64,000 bases of DNA. Origin: Streptomyces albipurpureus. Its GTDB lineage: Bacteria; Actinomycetota; Actinomycetes; Streptomycetales; Streptomycetaceae. Below are positions 49,284 to 58,618 of the stretch, piece by piece; the stretch's first letter is position 1; each line of letters opens with the position of its first letter. The translations under genes and the position numbers were made by a program. The stretch lies in contig NZ_JAMQAW010000091.1 in the NCBI RefSeq assembly GCF_023701525.1, positions 20,652 through 84,651 on the forward strand, read 5' to 3'. Under the pieces are notes generated by a model. It saw only the letters and a program-made list of their open reading frames with translations, was not told the DNA's origin and did no database searches.

Positions 49284-52200
49284 CAGTGCCCTCCGCTGAA
49301 CGGGTCCCACTCGTCCTTGAACTCCGGCCGTCCCCGGTGCATGCGTTTGCGGTAGACCAGCCCGGACTCGGTCTGGACCTCCACCAGGTTGATGGCCGAG
49401 GCGAAGGGCACGGCACCACGGAACACCGAGAGGTTGCCCCGCGCGTCCAAGGCCGCAGTATGGAGCCGCTGCTGGCCATGGACGGCCGCCTCCGGTACGG
49501 GCAGGGTGTCCAACGGCACCGGGTTGCCGCTGCCGTCGTCGAGATGGAACTCGTACTGCCCTCCCATCGGCGGCACCGGGACCACCGCGGTCCGACCTCG
49601 CACCCTGTGTTGTGTGGTGTCGGTATCGGGGTGGAACGACTCGGTGAAGTAGTAGTCCTCCGCGCCGGGGCGCGGCTCGGGGAAGACTTCCGCGAGCCCG
49701 CCGTCCTCGGTGGAGACGCAGAGCCGGCCCGGCAGCCGGCAGCGTCCGAGATCGGGCTCAAAGGACGCCCCGGCGACCAGCTCCGCCAGTTTCATATGGT
49801 GTCTGGTCTCATCCACGAAGAAATGCGGACGTCCGTTGCAGAACAGGATGTACGGATCCAACTCCTGGTCGACCTCGATCAGATAGTGCACCCCGTTCTC
49901 CCGCAGGGGGTGCCACGCCGGATGGGAGAGGTCGATGGCGTCTCTGCCCTCCGCCGCGAGTTCCAGATCGAAGCTCCCCCACTGGATGGAACGCGAAGCC
50001 GAGGTGATCCGGTGCAACTCCACCTTCCGCGGCAGGAGGTTCCAGGCGGACCGGATGCCGAGCGTGCCCCGCTCGTCCAACTCCATGAACGGCTCACCTG
50101 CCCGCAGCAACACCACGGGTCGCATGGCCCCCGCCCGCGGGCCGAGATCGCACGGAAGGCTGGAGAACAGCCCATGGGTCTCGATGTCCAGGTCCGTCAT
50201 CCGAGGGTGCGAGGTCTGCTCTTCGGTGCGCCGGGTCTCGTTGACCCGCGCCACCGATCGCACCGTATGCGCCCAGCCAGCGCCGATCGAGGTCGCTTGC
50301 TTGGCAGCGAAGCCCGTCTCGATGGAGAGGGCCAGGGGATTCCAACCGAACTTCAGTTGAGCTCCCGAGTCGGCCCGCGACAACACATCGACCACGGTTT
50401 CGCGCACCAGCGCCATATTGCTGGTGCGCCCGGACAGCACGACCTGATCGAGTACCGGCTCCGACCATGTCGCCTGGCCCGCGGCTGCGGCAGCGGCGAT
50501 CTTCTCCCGCTCGCGCGCAAAGGTCGTCCGCACCAGGTCCGCCCCCATCTCGGCGGCCCGCTGAAGTACCGGAAGCATCAGCTTCCGAAACTGGCCCGGA
50601 TCGAGGGCGAGCGCACCGGTGGGATCATCCAACCGTTTGGACGCGCCCTGCACGATCTCGGTCAACTCATGCATCTCCAGCTCGACGTTCTGGCCGTCGG
50701 CGGCGCTCAGGGCCCGCTTCTTCGCCTCCGCCAGCCGCCAGAGCCCACGGAACCTGTTCCGTGGGCCGCCCGCCACCTGATGCGGCGATGTGGTGCTCCA
50801 GGAGGTGGGTAGATAGTCGTTCAGGGTCTCCTTGATGTTCTTGTCCACGACCTTGTCGAGATTGCGGCCCGCCTGGTCGCAGATCTGTGCCGCCAGCGAG
50901 CGGTGCCCCGAGTCCTCCTCCTGGTCGCCCTCGCCACGGATGCGCAGCGCGTCGACGATCACCGCCTTGAGCCAGTAGAAGACCTGGAGCGTCAGCAGGT
51001 CCCCACCGAGCTGCTCATGACCGGTCGAACCGAGCAGGGTCGGCTCCAACCGGTAGCGACGGCCGGCGACCTTCTCGTCCTTCTCGGGCCGATCGGGCGT
51101 CTGGTCGACCAGCACCAGTTGGAGCAGCGCGATGTCCGTCGTACCACCGCCGATGTCGATGACCAGCATGGTGCGATGCCAGGTCGCCGGAGATATCGGA
51201 ATCGTTCGAGCCGGTCCGCTCGGGGCGTCGGCCGCGTCGCGCGGTGGCGGAAGCGTCCTGGTCACCCGGCGCGAGCGGGCGCGCAGCGCCTCCAGCCCGA
51301 GGTTCTGGTTACCGGACAGCTCCCGCATCACGAAGAACAGCCCGGCGGCCAGACCCTCGTCGTAGTCGGTGACCACCCGAGGCGCGCCCAACGCCGCACG
51401 CACCAACTGCCCCAGCCGTCGCTTCACCTCGGGCAGTACGGTCGTGGGATAGGTGACCACCACGGTCTGCACGCTGCTGCCCGGGTTGTTCTTGTCAGCG
51501 GTGAGCCGCTCCGCCGTTTTGACCAGCTCCAGATAGAGGTGCTGGGTCAGATGGACGGCCGACAGATCGGAGTCCGGCACCTCGGGCATCCTCGCCCGCA
51601 TCACCATCCGCTTGAGCCCGGTGATGGCCCCCTGTTCCTCGGAGAGCCGGAACACCCGTGACTCCAAGGCGCCGGGCACCGCGTCGGGTGCGTCGTCGAC
51701 GATCTCCACCAGTGAGCTCGCCGGTGCGAAGGTGTCCACTCCTTTGGGCCCGGGGAAGGGCACCGGGCGCAGCTCATGGAGTCGGAGCGGGGGTGTGTCG
51801 GTCACCCTGGTGTAGCCCTGGTGGAGCCGTGGGACCAGCCACGACCGTAGTTGCCTGCTGCCTTTGTGCATGGCGTGCTCCACCGCGAGGTGGAGCGCCG
51901 AAACCGCCTCCGGATGGTGTTCGGCCACCAGCGCGAGGGCTCTGCGGCCCGTCATCCTCTCTTCGGTGGACCCCCGCAGCGTCAACTCGCCGTCCAGGAT
52001 CTCGGTGACGGCTACCCGCCACTCGGCGGGGACGGCTCCCGGGCCCTTGGTCTCGGCCGAGTCGTCCGGCAGCGTCAGGAGTTCGGTGAGGAAGCTCCCG
52101 AGCGCCATGCTCTGGGCCGGATCGACGGAGTGCCGTTCGACATAGCCGGTGTCCTGGAGGGTGACGGTCGATGCGCTGGTACCGAAGTCGACGACCACGA

Positions 52201-52771
52201 ACTCCTGGTAGTGGTTGTCCGACGGTTCCCGCAGTGGCAGGAACTCCGGTACGTAGTCGGTTTCCGGCGCCGCCTGCGGGAGTTCACCGGGAGGCGCGAA
52301 CTCCAGCATCACACTGGCGCCGATCACGGACTTGCCCTTGGCGTTCTGAAGGTCGATCTCCCAGAACGCGTCGACGTAGAGCGGCTCATGCAGAGCGCGT
52401 GCGGCGCTACCGGGCCGGCGTGGACTGAGATGGACGAAGGCCGTCTCCACGACCGCGTCCCGCACCAGGTCAAGATCGCCGAGTACCGTCTTGTGCGCCT
52501 CGCCCTGAGCCGACCAGGCTCCCTTGACCGCGCGGAAGAGCCCCTGGGGCAGCTCGGCGGTTCCCACCGGAGCGAGCTTGAGGCGGCCGGGGAGTTGAAC
52601 GCCCAGGTAGGTCTGCCCCGGCTCGTGGTTGGGGTGCAGGGTGACGATGGGCAGCGGATAGCAGCCCTCGTACTCGAAGAGCCGGAAGGTGCGATCCCCG
52701 GTGCGCATCACATGGCCGGGTGGCGCTATGGAGGACTCGGGGGCGCGGAAGGAGAGATAGGGCTCGGCCAT
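49283..52771 (-). CDS. SrfB-like protein (actin/Hsp70-type ATPase fold)
   Basis: A 1162-residue protein. Actin/Hsp70 superfamily motifs are: phosphate-1 EFVVVDFGTSASTVTL (about residue 190), phosphate-2 TMLVIDIGGGTTDIALL (about 535) and adenosine loop QVVLSGRTSNMALVRE (about 777). The N-terminal ~180 residues and the last ~250 are beta-rich extra domains. The layout matches the family annotated as virulence factor SrfB, named after the Salmonella srfABC locus, whose biochemical role is not established. The one-base overlap with the dynamin-like gene (TGATG) and with the following gene shows tight coupling. ATP-driven conformational switching or filament formation is inferred. Confidence 0.8.
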   Translation of the reverse strand: MAEPYLSFRAPESSIAPPGHVMRTGDRTFRLFEYEGCYPLPIVTLHPNHEPGQTYLGVQLPGRLKLAPVGTAELPQGLFRAVKGAWSAQGEAHKTVLGDLDLVRDAVVETAFVHLSPRRPGSAARALHEPLYVDAFWEIDLQNAKGKSVIGASVMLEFAPPGELPQAAPETDYVPEFLPLREPSDNHYQEFVVVDFGTSASTVTLQDTGYVERHSVDPAQSMALGSFLTELLTLPDDSAETKGPGAVPAEWRVAVTEILDGELTLRGSTEERMTGRRALALVAEHHPEAVSALHLAVEHAMHKGSRQLRSWLVPRLHQGYTRVTDTPPLRLHELRPVPFPGPKGVDTFAPASSLVEIVDDAPDAVPGALESRVFRLSEEQGAITGLKRMVMRARMPEVPDSDLSAVHLTQHLYLELVKTAERLTADKNNPGSSVQTVVVTYPTTVLPEVKRRLGQLVRAALGAPRVVTDYDEGLAAGLFFVMRELSGNQNLGLEALRARSRRVTRTLPPPRDAADAPSGPARTIPISPATWHRTMLVIDIGGGTTDIALLQLVLVDQTPDRPEKDEKVAGRRYRLEPTLLGSTGHEQLGGDLLTLQVFYWLKAVIVDALRIRGEGDQEEDSGHRSLAAQICDQAGRNLDKVVDKNIKETLNDYLPTSWSTTSPHQVAGGPRNRFRGLWRLAEAKKRALSAADGQNVELEMHELTEIVQGASKRLDDPTGALALDPGQFRKLMLPVLQRAAEMGADLVRTTFAREREKIAAAAAAGQATWSEPVLDQVVLSGRTSNMALVRETVVDVLSRADSGAQLKFGWNPLALSIETGFAAKQATSIGAGWAHTVRSVARVNETRRTEEQTSHPRMTDLDIETHGLFSSLPCDLGPRAGAMRPVVLLRAGEPFMELDERGTLGIRSAWNLLPRKVELHRITSASRSIQWGSFDLELAAEGRDAIDLSHPAWHPLRENGVHYLIEVDQELDPYILFCNGRPHFFVDETRHHMKLAELVAGASFEPDLGRCRLPGRLCVSTEDGGLAEVFPEPRPGAEDYYFTESFHPDTDTTQHRVRGRTAVVPVPPMGGQYEFHLDDGSGNPVPLDTLPVPEAAVHGQQRLHTAALDARGNLSVFRGAVPFASAINLVEVQTESGLVYRKRMHRGRPEFKDEWDPFSGGH

Positions 52772-55545
52772 CAGGCGTTCCTCCAGGTGCTGATCAGCTG
52801 GTCAATCGGCTGCCGGCCCGGTGCCTCCCCCGGTTGGCCGGCGCCGGAGGGTCCTACTGGGCCGTCAGGCCCGTCCTGGCCGCTCCCGCCGTCCGGGGCG
52901 GTGGGTCCGCCGGACCCATCGGGCGCGTCGGGCTCCGGGGGTTCCGAGCGCGGTGGTCGGATGTCGTCGTCCGTGGGCAGGAACACCGCCGTCTCCTTGT
53001 AGAACCCGATCAGCGCGTCGACGCGTGCGCTCAGCAGTCGGTTCAGCCTGTCGGTGACCAAGGAGGCCGCGGTGTTCGCCGCGTACAGCCGAAACTGCGT
53101 GACCATCTGGGGGTGGCGTTCCTGACTTTCCGTCATGGGGTCGAGGTCGCGCACCCCGTGGTGCCAGGGCAGCGCGTGATCGGCCTGAGCCGGGAAGCGT
53201 TCCGCGACATCCTCCTCGGGCAGGGGATCTGCGGCATGCGACGCGGCTTGCCGTTCGACCACATCCTGCGGGTCCAAGGCGTTCCACAGCTGTTCCAGCC
53301 GGTTCTCCACCTCGATGGCATCACCGATGTACGCCAGAAACACCTCTTCCAGCAGGGGGATCGTGCCGGGCTCCTCAAACCAGAGTCGCAGTTCCTCGAA
53401 GGTGTCCTTCCAGGCCGTCTGCCAACTGGTCAACCACTGCTTGAGCTCCTTCTCCGCCTGGTCGGTCCGCCCGGCGACGAGGGCGGTGAACCGGGTGATG
53501 TACCCCTTCGAGGTGTCTGCCGCGCTCTCCGTCGGCATCTGCACCGGTTTCCGTCCCGGCAGCGGTTTTCGTGGTGACGCGGTCGGTGCCTTGCTCTTGG
53601 TCACCAGGCCCTTCTTGTCCGTCCGGGCCCGGAGCAGCAGTTGCTCCCACTCGGCCCAGTCGTAGACCTCCTCAAGTACCTGGCCGGCCGCCGATGCCAG
53701 GCTGGGCGGCGGAGGGAGTTCCCGCACGACCTGCGGGAGCTGGGTGTCCGTGCCGGAGCCCTGCTCCTGGGCCGCGTCCGGTACTCCGCCGCGCAAATCC
53801 CGCAGCTGGGACAGGAGCGCGTCGACCAGGAACCGGAAGCGCCGTATCTGATCGAGGAGCCGGTTGTACTCCGCCGCTCCGGGATCGCCGTCGGAGCTCT
53901 CCTGCCGGATCTGGTACTGGAGGGCCAGCAGGGCCGACCACAACTTGCGCCGGGAGGCCTCCGCCCGTTCGACCTTCTGCTCGGTCCCATTGGAGCGCAG
54001 TTGGCTCTCGATCAGTCGTTGGAGGGCCCTGATGCCGCCGTCGTGCTCGGCATCGCGAAGCCGTCGACCCCACGGACCTTGGGGATCGACCTGATCGAAT
54101 CGGGCGGCGGTGCTCTCCCAGCGTGGATGCGGCCCCTGGTCCAGCTTCTGGAGCGCGTCCTCGATCACGTCGCGCGTGCCTTGCGAGAGCTCGGCGTACG
54201 GCAGTCCGTACCGGCGGATCGCGGACACCGACGAGGTCGCGACGACCGCTGACTCCCTGCCCTTGACGAACTTGTCCGAGTGCACATGGATGCCGTTGAG
54301 GGAGTCCGAGCGCTGGAGCAGTTCGCTCTTGGGGAGCTCGATGTCCGGCAGGGTGGGAACGAGGACCCGGTCAAAGCTGTTCGCGGCGACCAGCGCCGCC
54401 TTGGCCAGGGCCTCGGGCGGGCGGCCGTCCTTGACCAGCATGCCCCAGAACTCCTCGACCCCCCGGCCCCCGGGTTTGCGCGAGTCCAGGACCACCAGAA
54501 TCGTGTGTACCTCGGCCAACTCGCTCCGACTGAGGTGGACATCGCGGCCGTAGGAGCCGGCGCCGCCGATGCCGGGGAAGTCGAGGAACTGCAAGGGGTG
54601 CTCGGCGAGGAGCTGGTGGAGTTCCCAGTGCTCGGGTGACACCTCGACATCGAAGACGACCCGCTCGATCAGCATGAAACTCCGGGCGAGGATCTCCGCG
54701 TTCTTCTCCACCTCGGCCGCGCTGAAGGGCTGGATACGCGGGCGGGGTTTGCTCGTCGGAATGCGTTCTTCGGTGCCGTGGTCGAGTGCCTCGCGCACCA
54801 CCTTGGTGCTGACGTGCTGGACCGTGCCCAGGACATCGGTCTGGCTGAGTAGGGCGTCGCGGATACGGCAGAGCTCGGTCGCCGCCGCCACATGGGTGGC
54901 GGAGATCTGGATCGGATCGATCAGCGGTTGCGGTGCGTCGGGTGTGTTCGCCGGCCAGAGGCAGGAGATCCACTGATCGAACGGCCCCCAGCCACGGCTG
55001 TCGGTCAGCGGATCGTAGTCACCCAGGACATGTCCCGCGCCCAGCACGGGATGGTCCTCGTCCATGCCGTCGGCCAGATCGGTCATGATCGATCGGACAC
55101 AGGCCCGCAGCCGCTTCTCACTGAGGTAGTGCACCTCGGCTGTGGGCGCGGTCCGGGTGCTCCGCGGCGGGCTGGTGTTCTGGTGAGGGCCCGATTCGGC
55201 GGATGCCGAAGGGGTGGCTTCGTCGATGCCGTCGGCGCCGCTCGCCGGAGCCTGGCGCAGCCGGAGCACGGTGATGTTGCCGGTGGCCTTGCGATCTTCG
55301 ACGGGGAGGAGATCGGGTCTGCCGAGCACCGATCCCAACAGCAGCGACTTACCCACACTGAACTCACCGACCACACCGAAGGTGACTGGCTTGCGCACCC
55401 GGTCGCGGAGTTCCAGGACGAACCGCATCACCTCCGCATGTCGATCGTGGGCCTCCTGGGTCCCCGGTATCTCTTGTTGTTCGAGCATCGCGAGGGTGTC
55501 GTCAGCGAAGCGACGCAGCTCGGTCAGATTGAGTTGTGGCGCCAA
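52771..55545 (-). CDS. SrfC-like dynamin-family GTPase
   Basis: A 924-residue large GTPase. G1 is GVVGEFSVGKSLLLGSVLG (about residue 55). The switch I threonine is in ATGNITVLRL, G3 is QFLDFPGIGGAGSYGRD (about 322) and the G4-like motif is NSFDR in AALVAANSFDRVLVP. The GTPase domain carries a ~200-residue insertion between G2 and G3. The C-terminal half is helical with a long stalk (ASRRKLWSALLALQYQIRQE, LDQIRRFRFLVDALLSQLRD) and ends in a Gly/Pro-rich tail. The TTG at 55545 follows GAGGAGG; the open frame upstream of it (to 55713) looks non-coding. The family resembles SrfC and other bacterial dynamin-like proteins that remodel membranes. Confidence 0.8.
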   Translation of the reverse strand: MAPQLNLTELRRFADDTLAMLEQQEIPGTQEAHDRHAEVMRFVLELRDRVRKPVTFGVVGEFSVGKSLLLGSVLGRPDLLPVEDRKATGNITVLRLRQAPASGADGIDEATPSASAESGPHQNTSPPRSTRTAPTAEVHYLSEKRLRACVRSIMTDLADGMDEDHPVLGAGHVLGDYDPLTDSRGWGPFDQWISCLWPANTPDAPQPLIDPIQISATHVAAATELCRIRDALLSQTDVLGTVQHVSTKVVREALDHGTEERIPTSKPRPRIQPFSAAEVEKNAEILARSFMLIERVVFDVEVSPEHWELHQLLAEHPLQFLDFPGIGGAGSYGRDVHLSRSELAEVHTILVVLDSRKPGGRGVEEFWGMLVKDGRPPEALAKAALVAANSFDRVLVPTLPDIELPKSELLQRSDSLNGIHVHSDKFVKGRESAVVATSSVSAIRRYGLPYAELSQGTRDVIEDALQKLDQGPHPRWESTAARFDQVDPQGPWGRRLRDAEHDGGIRALQRLIESQLRSNGTEQKVERAEASRRKLWSALLALQYQIRQESSDGDPGAAEYNRLLDQIRRFRFLVDALLSQLRDLRGGVPDAAQEQGSGTDTQLPQVVRELPPPPSLASAAGQVLEEVYDWAEWEQLLLRARTDKKGLVTKSKAPTASPRKPLPGRKPVQMPTESAADTSKGYITRFTALVAGRTDQAEKELKQWLTSWQTAWKDTFEELRLWFEEPGTIPLLEEVFLAYIGDAIEVENRLEQLWNALDPQDVVERQAASHAADPLPEEDVAERFPAQADHALPWHHGVRDLDPMTESQERHPQMVTQFRLYAANTAASLVTDRLNRLLSARVDALIGFYKETAVFLPTDDDIRPPRSEPPEPDAPDGSGGPTAPDGGSGQDGPDGPVGPSGAGQPGEAPGRQPIDQLISTWRNA

Positions 55546-55709
55546 GGGAGGTGTCCTCCTCGTTCCGTTCTGTGCTCGGATGGAGCCCGAAGGGCCCGTG
55601 GATATGGTCAGAAGGCCCAGCGCACCGGATGGACCACCACGGTCGGCGGGGCTGCCTGCAACAAGGGAATCCGTGGTGGCGACGCTCCTGCGCCCGCGTT
55701 GCCGTCCGG

Positions 55710-56273
55710 TCACTGACGCAGAAAGAACAGTTCGATGGTCGCCTGTCCCCGTTCGCGGTCCCCGCTGGTGTTGCGATAGCCGCGGATGATCTCCTCGTGG
55801 TAGGCGGGGAAGAACGTGGCGGATACGGACGGGAGCAGGGCGCCGATGGCACGCGCGTAATCCCGGCTGGCGTTGTCGGTGACCGGGCAGGTCCGACAGG
55901 ATCCGGCCGTGCCCCAGATGATCACGAGAGCGGCCCTCTTGCCGGGGTACGCGCTGATGCCCTTGGCCACCTCGTCCCTGATGTCGCGTACGGCCGCCGC
56001 CTCTCTGGCCAGCAAGCCAGGGGCATCGCCCCGCACATCGAACTCCTCGCTATCCGGGTCTAGTCCGGGCTGAGCCGCTGACACCCTGGGTGAGGGGGTC
56101 GGCGAGGCCGATACCGCTGGGGCGGGGGAGGCGGACGGTTCACCATCCGCCCGGTCGGCGGTGGTCGGGGCCGTCCACTGGCCACCCAGGGCGATCACGG
56201 TGATCACCAGCAGAAGATCCGCGAAGAGCCAGCCCGCCGCATGGACCACACTGCTCCCGGAGCGCCGCTTCAC
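55710..56273 (-). CDS. Single-TM OmpA/MotB (ZorB)-like protein
   Basis: A 187-residue protein. Residues ~11-32 form one transmembrane helix with an embedded acidic residue, AGWLFADLLLVITVIALGG, like the proton-binding Asp helix of MotB/ExbD-type stator subunits. A Pro/Ser-rich linker (about 35-70) follows. The C-terminal domain (about 80-187) resembles an OmpA/MotB peptidoglycan-binding domain: VIIWGTAGSCRTCPVTDNAS with DYARAIGALLPS and a final RGQATIELFFLRQ. CRTC could form a disulfide. Its ATG overlaps the stop of the MotA-like gene by 4 bases, the same gene order as zorA-zorB and motA-motB. About 165 bases without a gene separate it from the dynamin gene. Confidence 0.7.
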   Translation of the reverse strand: MKRRSGSSVVHAAGWLFADLLLVITVIALGGQWTAPTTADRADGEPSASPAPAVSASPTPSPRVSAAQPGLDPDSEEFDVRGDAPGLLAREAAAVRDIRDEVAKGISAYPGKRAALVIIWGTAGSCRTCPVTDNASRDYARAIGALLPSVSATFFPAYHEEIIRGYRNTSGDRERGQATIELFFLRQ

Positions 56274-58618
56274 CGCTGGTCCTCTCCGGTGCCCATGACG
56301 GGCTCCGTCTCGGCCTGGTCCTCGCTGCCATCGCCCCTACCGGTGTCGAAGGCCCGCCCTGGTGGCCCCTCTCGACCCTGGGGGACGGCATCCCGCGGGC
56401 CGTCAGAACCGCGGAACCCGGGGGGAACGGCGTCCCAGGGCTCCGCCTGCTCCAAGGGGACCGGGTCCGAGGAGACGGTGTTCCGTTGATCCCCCGTCCC
56501 CCGTTGATCGAACTGAACGGTCGGATCGTCAGGCGCCTGCGAGTCCCACTCGTCCCAACCCGACTCCAACGCCTGGCCGACCCCGCCCTCCACCGGCCCT
56601 ACCGGACTCTCCCATTCAGGACCGAAGCCGCCGACCTCGGCGAAGTCGGGCAGATCCAGGGGGGAATCCACGTCGGAGACGGGTTCTTCGGGGACCCGAC
56701 CGCCGGTCCGCCTCTCTCCGTACCCATCTGCTGCGCTTGTCCTCGCCGCAAGGCCTTCGGCCGATCCGGAGCCCCCATCGCCAAAGCCAGCGACCAGCGG
56801 CGGCTCCACCCCGGGCGCGTAGCCGTAGCCGGGCCTGTGGCCGTTCGTATCGGGCGGCAGGAACTGGGGCACGAACGAATCGTTCGCGGGGAAGCCAGGG
56901 CCGGGGCGTTCACCCTCGTCGAAGCCGTCGAGGTCAGGTGGGTACTCGTCCTCGATCGATGCCTCGCCGGGCAGGGAGGTCCCGTCGTAGGACAGATCGA
57001 GCCCGGCCGCACCATGACCGGCAACGCCCCAGCGGGGCGGACCGTCCGCGGGCGGTGACGGCTCGGCAGCCGGCATGGACCGTACGACCCGGTTCGTCGT
57101 CTCCTCGACCAGGGCCGCGACCGCGTGCAGAGTCTGACGGAAGTCATCGGTCGCCGCCCGCAGCCCGTCCTCGGTCTCCTCTCGACTCATCCGGGCGGAC
57201 AGTTCGGCGTCCTCGCGCTGCCGCGTCAACTCACGCAACTGATCCACCTGGGAGCCCAGTTCGCCGGCCACGGCGTTCGCGTCCCCCCGCAGGGAGACGG
57301 CGAGCGCCACCACAGCGCGGTCATACGCCCAGCCGATCCGCTCCGCGCCATCGGCGGCCGACACCTCCAGCGCTTCCGGTAGCGCCGCCACCGTGCCGTT
57401 CAGCCGATCGGCCGCGCCGGCCAACTCGGCCACCGCCCCCTCAAGCGCCACCCGTACCGCATCGACGGTCCCACCCATCGCCTCGGCCGTACGGTCCAGC
57501 AGACCGACCCCCTGACGTACCGCGTTCTCCTCATGGGTGGCCGCCTCATCGGCCGCGTCAGCAATACGGCGTACGGCATCGTCGGCCGCTGCCGCCAACT
57601 GTCCGGCGGCCGTCCGCGCGGACTCCTGGACCTGTCTGCCCATCTCGTCGAGAACCTTGACGACCTCACCTGAGAGCACCTCGGCGCCCCTGCCGGCGCC
57701 TTCCGCCGCCCGTGACGCGCTGTTGGCGGACGCCTCGACCGCGGAGGCGGCGGCGCGAAGACCGGTGACCCCCTCACCCAGCGCCTTCGCCGCCGACCGG
57801 GTGAGAGCCGCGGTCTCACGCGCCTGTTCGATCAGCTCCCCGGTCTCCCGCTGCACCGAACCCGCCAGTTCGCCCAGCGTCCTGAGACTGGAGGCCGCGC
57901 CCTGCAACTCCTGCGCGAACCGCAGGGGTGTCATATGCGCCGCACCGGACGCCAGCGCCTGGACCTGTGCAAGAGCCCCGGACAGCCGCGCTGTGAACAG
58001 CCGGGAGGCAGCGTCGTCCGCTTGCTCCTGGCGGCTTCGCAACCGAGTCGCCGCGATCAGCCCGCTGAGGGCAAGAACGGTGTACAACACCATCACATCG
58101 AAGTGGAACGGCGCCCAGAGCTCCCCGGCGAAGCCCTGCTGCCAGAGCGCGAGAAACGACTCCGTGCCGCCCTTACCCGCTTCCCGCATCCTCTGATAGG
58201 CCCAGGCGGCCGCACCCAGACCCGCCCAGGTGACCAAGAGCGGAAGGAAGACCAGCGCGCCGGCCCAACCGGAGAAGGAGCGCGCCCACCGCTCTCGACG
58301 AGCCGGCCACCCCCCGGACCGCCCACCGCCAACAGGACCTACCGCGGGCGCCGTTCCCCGGGACTCCGCTGAACTCCGCGCCGCCCGTGCGCTCGCCGGT
58401 ACGGCCAGGAACACATTCGGCGCCGCATACGCCGAGATGAGATCCGTACCTGCCCAGCGGGCGAGCCGCTCGGGCGCGGTGATGTCGTCCGCGAGCTCCT
58501 CCAGGGCCGCCCGGTGCACCGACACTCGGACATCGTCCGCCAACGCACGTAATTCGTCGGCGAGTTGTACGGGATTGCTCGCCGTCGGACCGGCCACCGG
58601 TACATCACTGCCGGCCAT
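56270..58618 (-). CDS. Membrane protein with long coiled-coil tail (MotA/ZorA-like topology)
   Basis: A 782-residue protein and first gene of the operon. An N-terminal helical domain (about 1-110) is followed by two transmembrane segments: GALVFLPLLVTWAGLGAAAW (about 120-145) and FDVMVLYTVLALSGLIAATR (about 175-195). Then comes an Ala-rich helical tail of ~330 residues (for example SASRAAEGAGRGAEVLSGEV and ATHEENAVRQGVGLLDRTAE), reminiscent of MCP or ZorA tails. The last ~245 residues are Gly/Pro/Asp-rich and probably disordered. Two rather than four membrane helices are visible, so the MotA/ZorA relation rests on topology and on pairing with the MotB-like gene, not on sequence motifs. A GGGGGG run precedes the ATG at 58618. 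Confidence 0.65.
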   Translation of the reverse strand: MAGSDVPVAGPTASNPVQLADELRALADDVRVSVHRAALEELADDITAPERLARWAGTDLISAYAAPNVFLAVPASARAARSSAESRGTAPAVGPVGGGRSGGWPARRERWARSFSGWAGALVFLPLLVTWAGLGAAAWAYQRMREAGKGGTESFLALWQQGFAGELWAPFHFDVMVLYTVLALSGLIAATRLRSRQEQADDAASRLFTARLSGALAQVQALASGAAHMTPLRFAQELQGAASSLRTLGELAGSVQRETGELIEQARETAALTRSAAKALGEGVTGLRAAASAVEASANSASRAAEGAGRGAEVLSGEVVKVLDEMGRQVQESARTAAGQLAAAADDAVRRIADAADEAATHEENAVRQGVGLLDRTAEAMGGTVDAVRVALEGAVAELAGAADRLNGTVAALPEALEVSAADGAERIGWAYDRAVVALAVSLRGDANAVAGELGSQVDQLRELTRQREDAELSARMSREETEDGLRAATDDFRQTLHAVAALVEETTNRVVRSMPAAEPSPPADGPPRWGVAGHGAAGLDLSYDGTSLPGEASIEDEYPPDLDGFDEGERPGPGFPANDSFVPQFLPPDTNGHRPGYGYAPGVEPPLVAGFGDGGSGSAEGLAARTSAADGYGERRTGGRVPEEPVSDVDSPLDLPDFAEVGGFGPEWESPVGPVEGGVGQALESGWDEWDSQAPDDPTVQFDQRGTGDQRNTVSSDPVPLEQAEPWDAVPPGFRGSDGPRDAVPQGREGPPGRAFDTGRGDGSEDQAETEPVMGTGEDQR

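Noticed and set aside
49286..50812. Plus-strand 508-codon frame inside the SrfB-like gene
   Set aside because: Antisense shadow; low-complexity Arg/Gly/Pro/Gln translation and no ribosome site.
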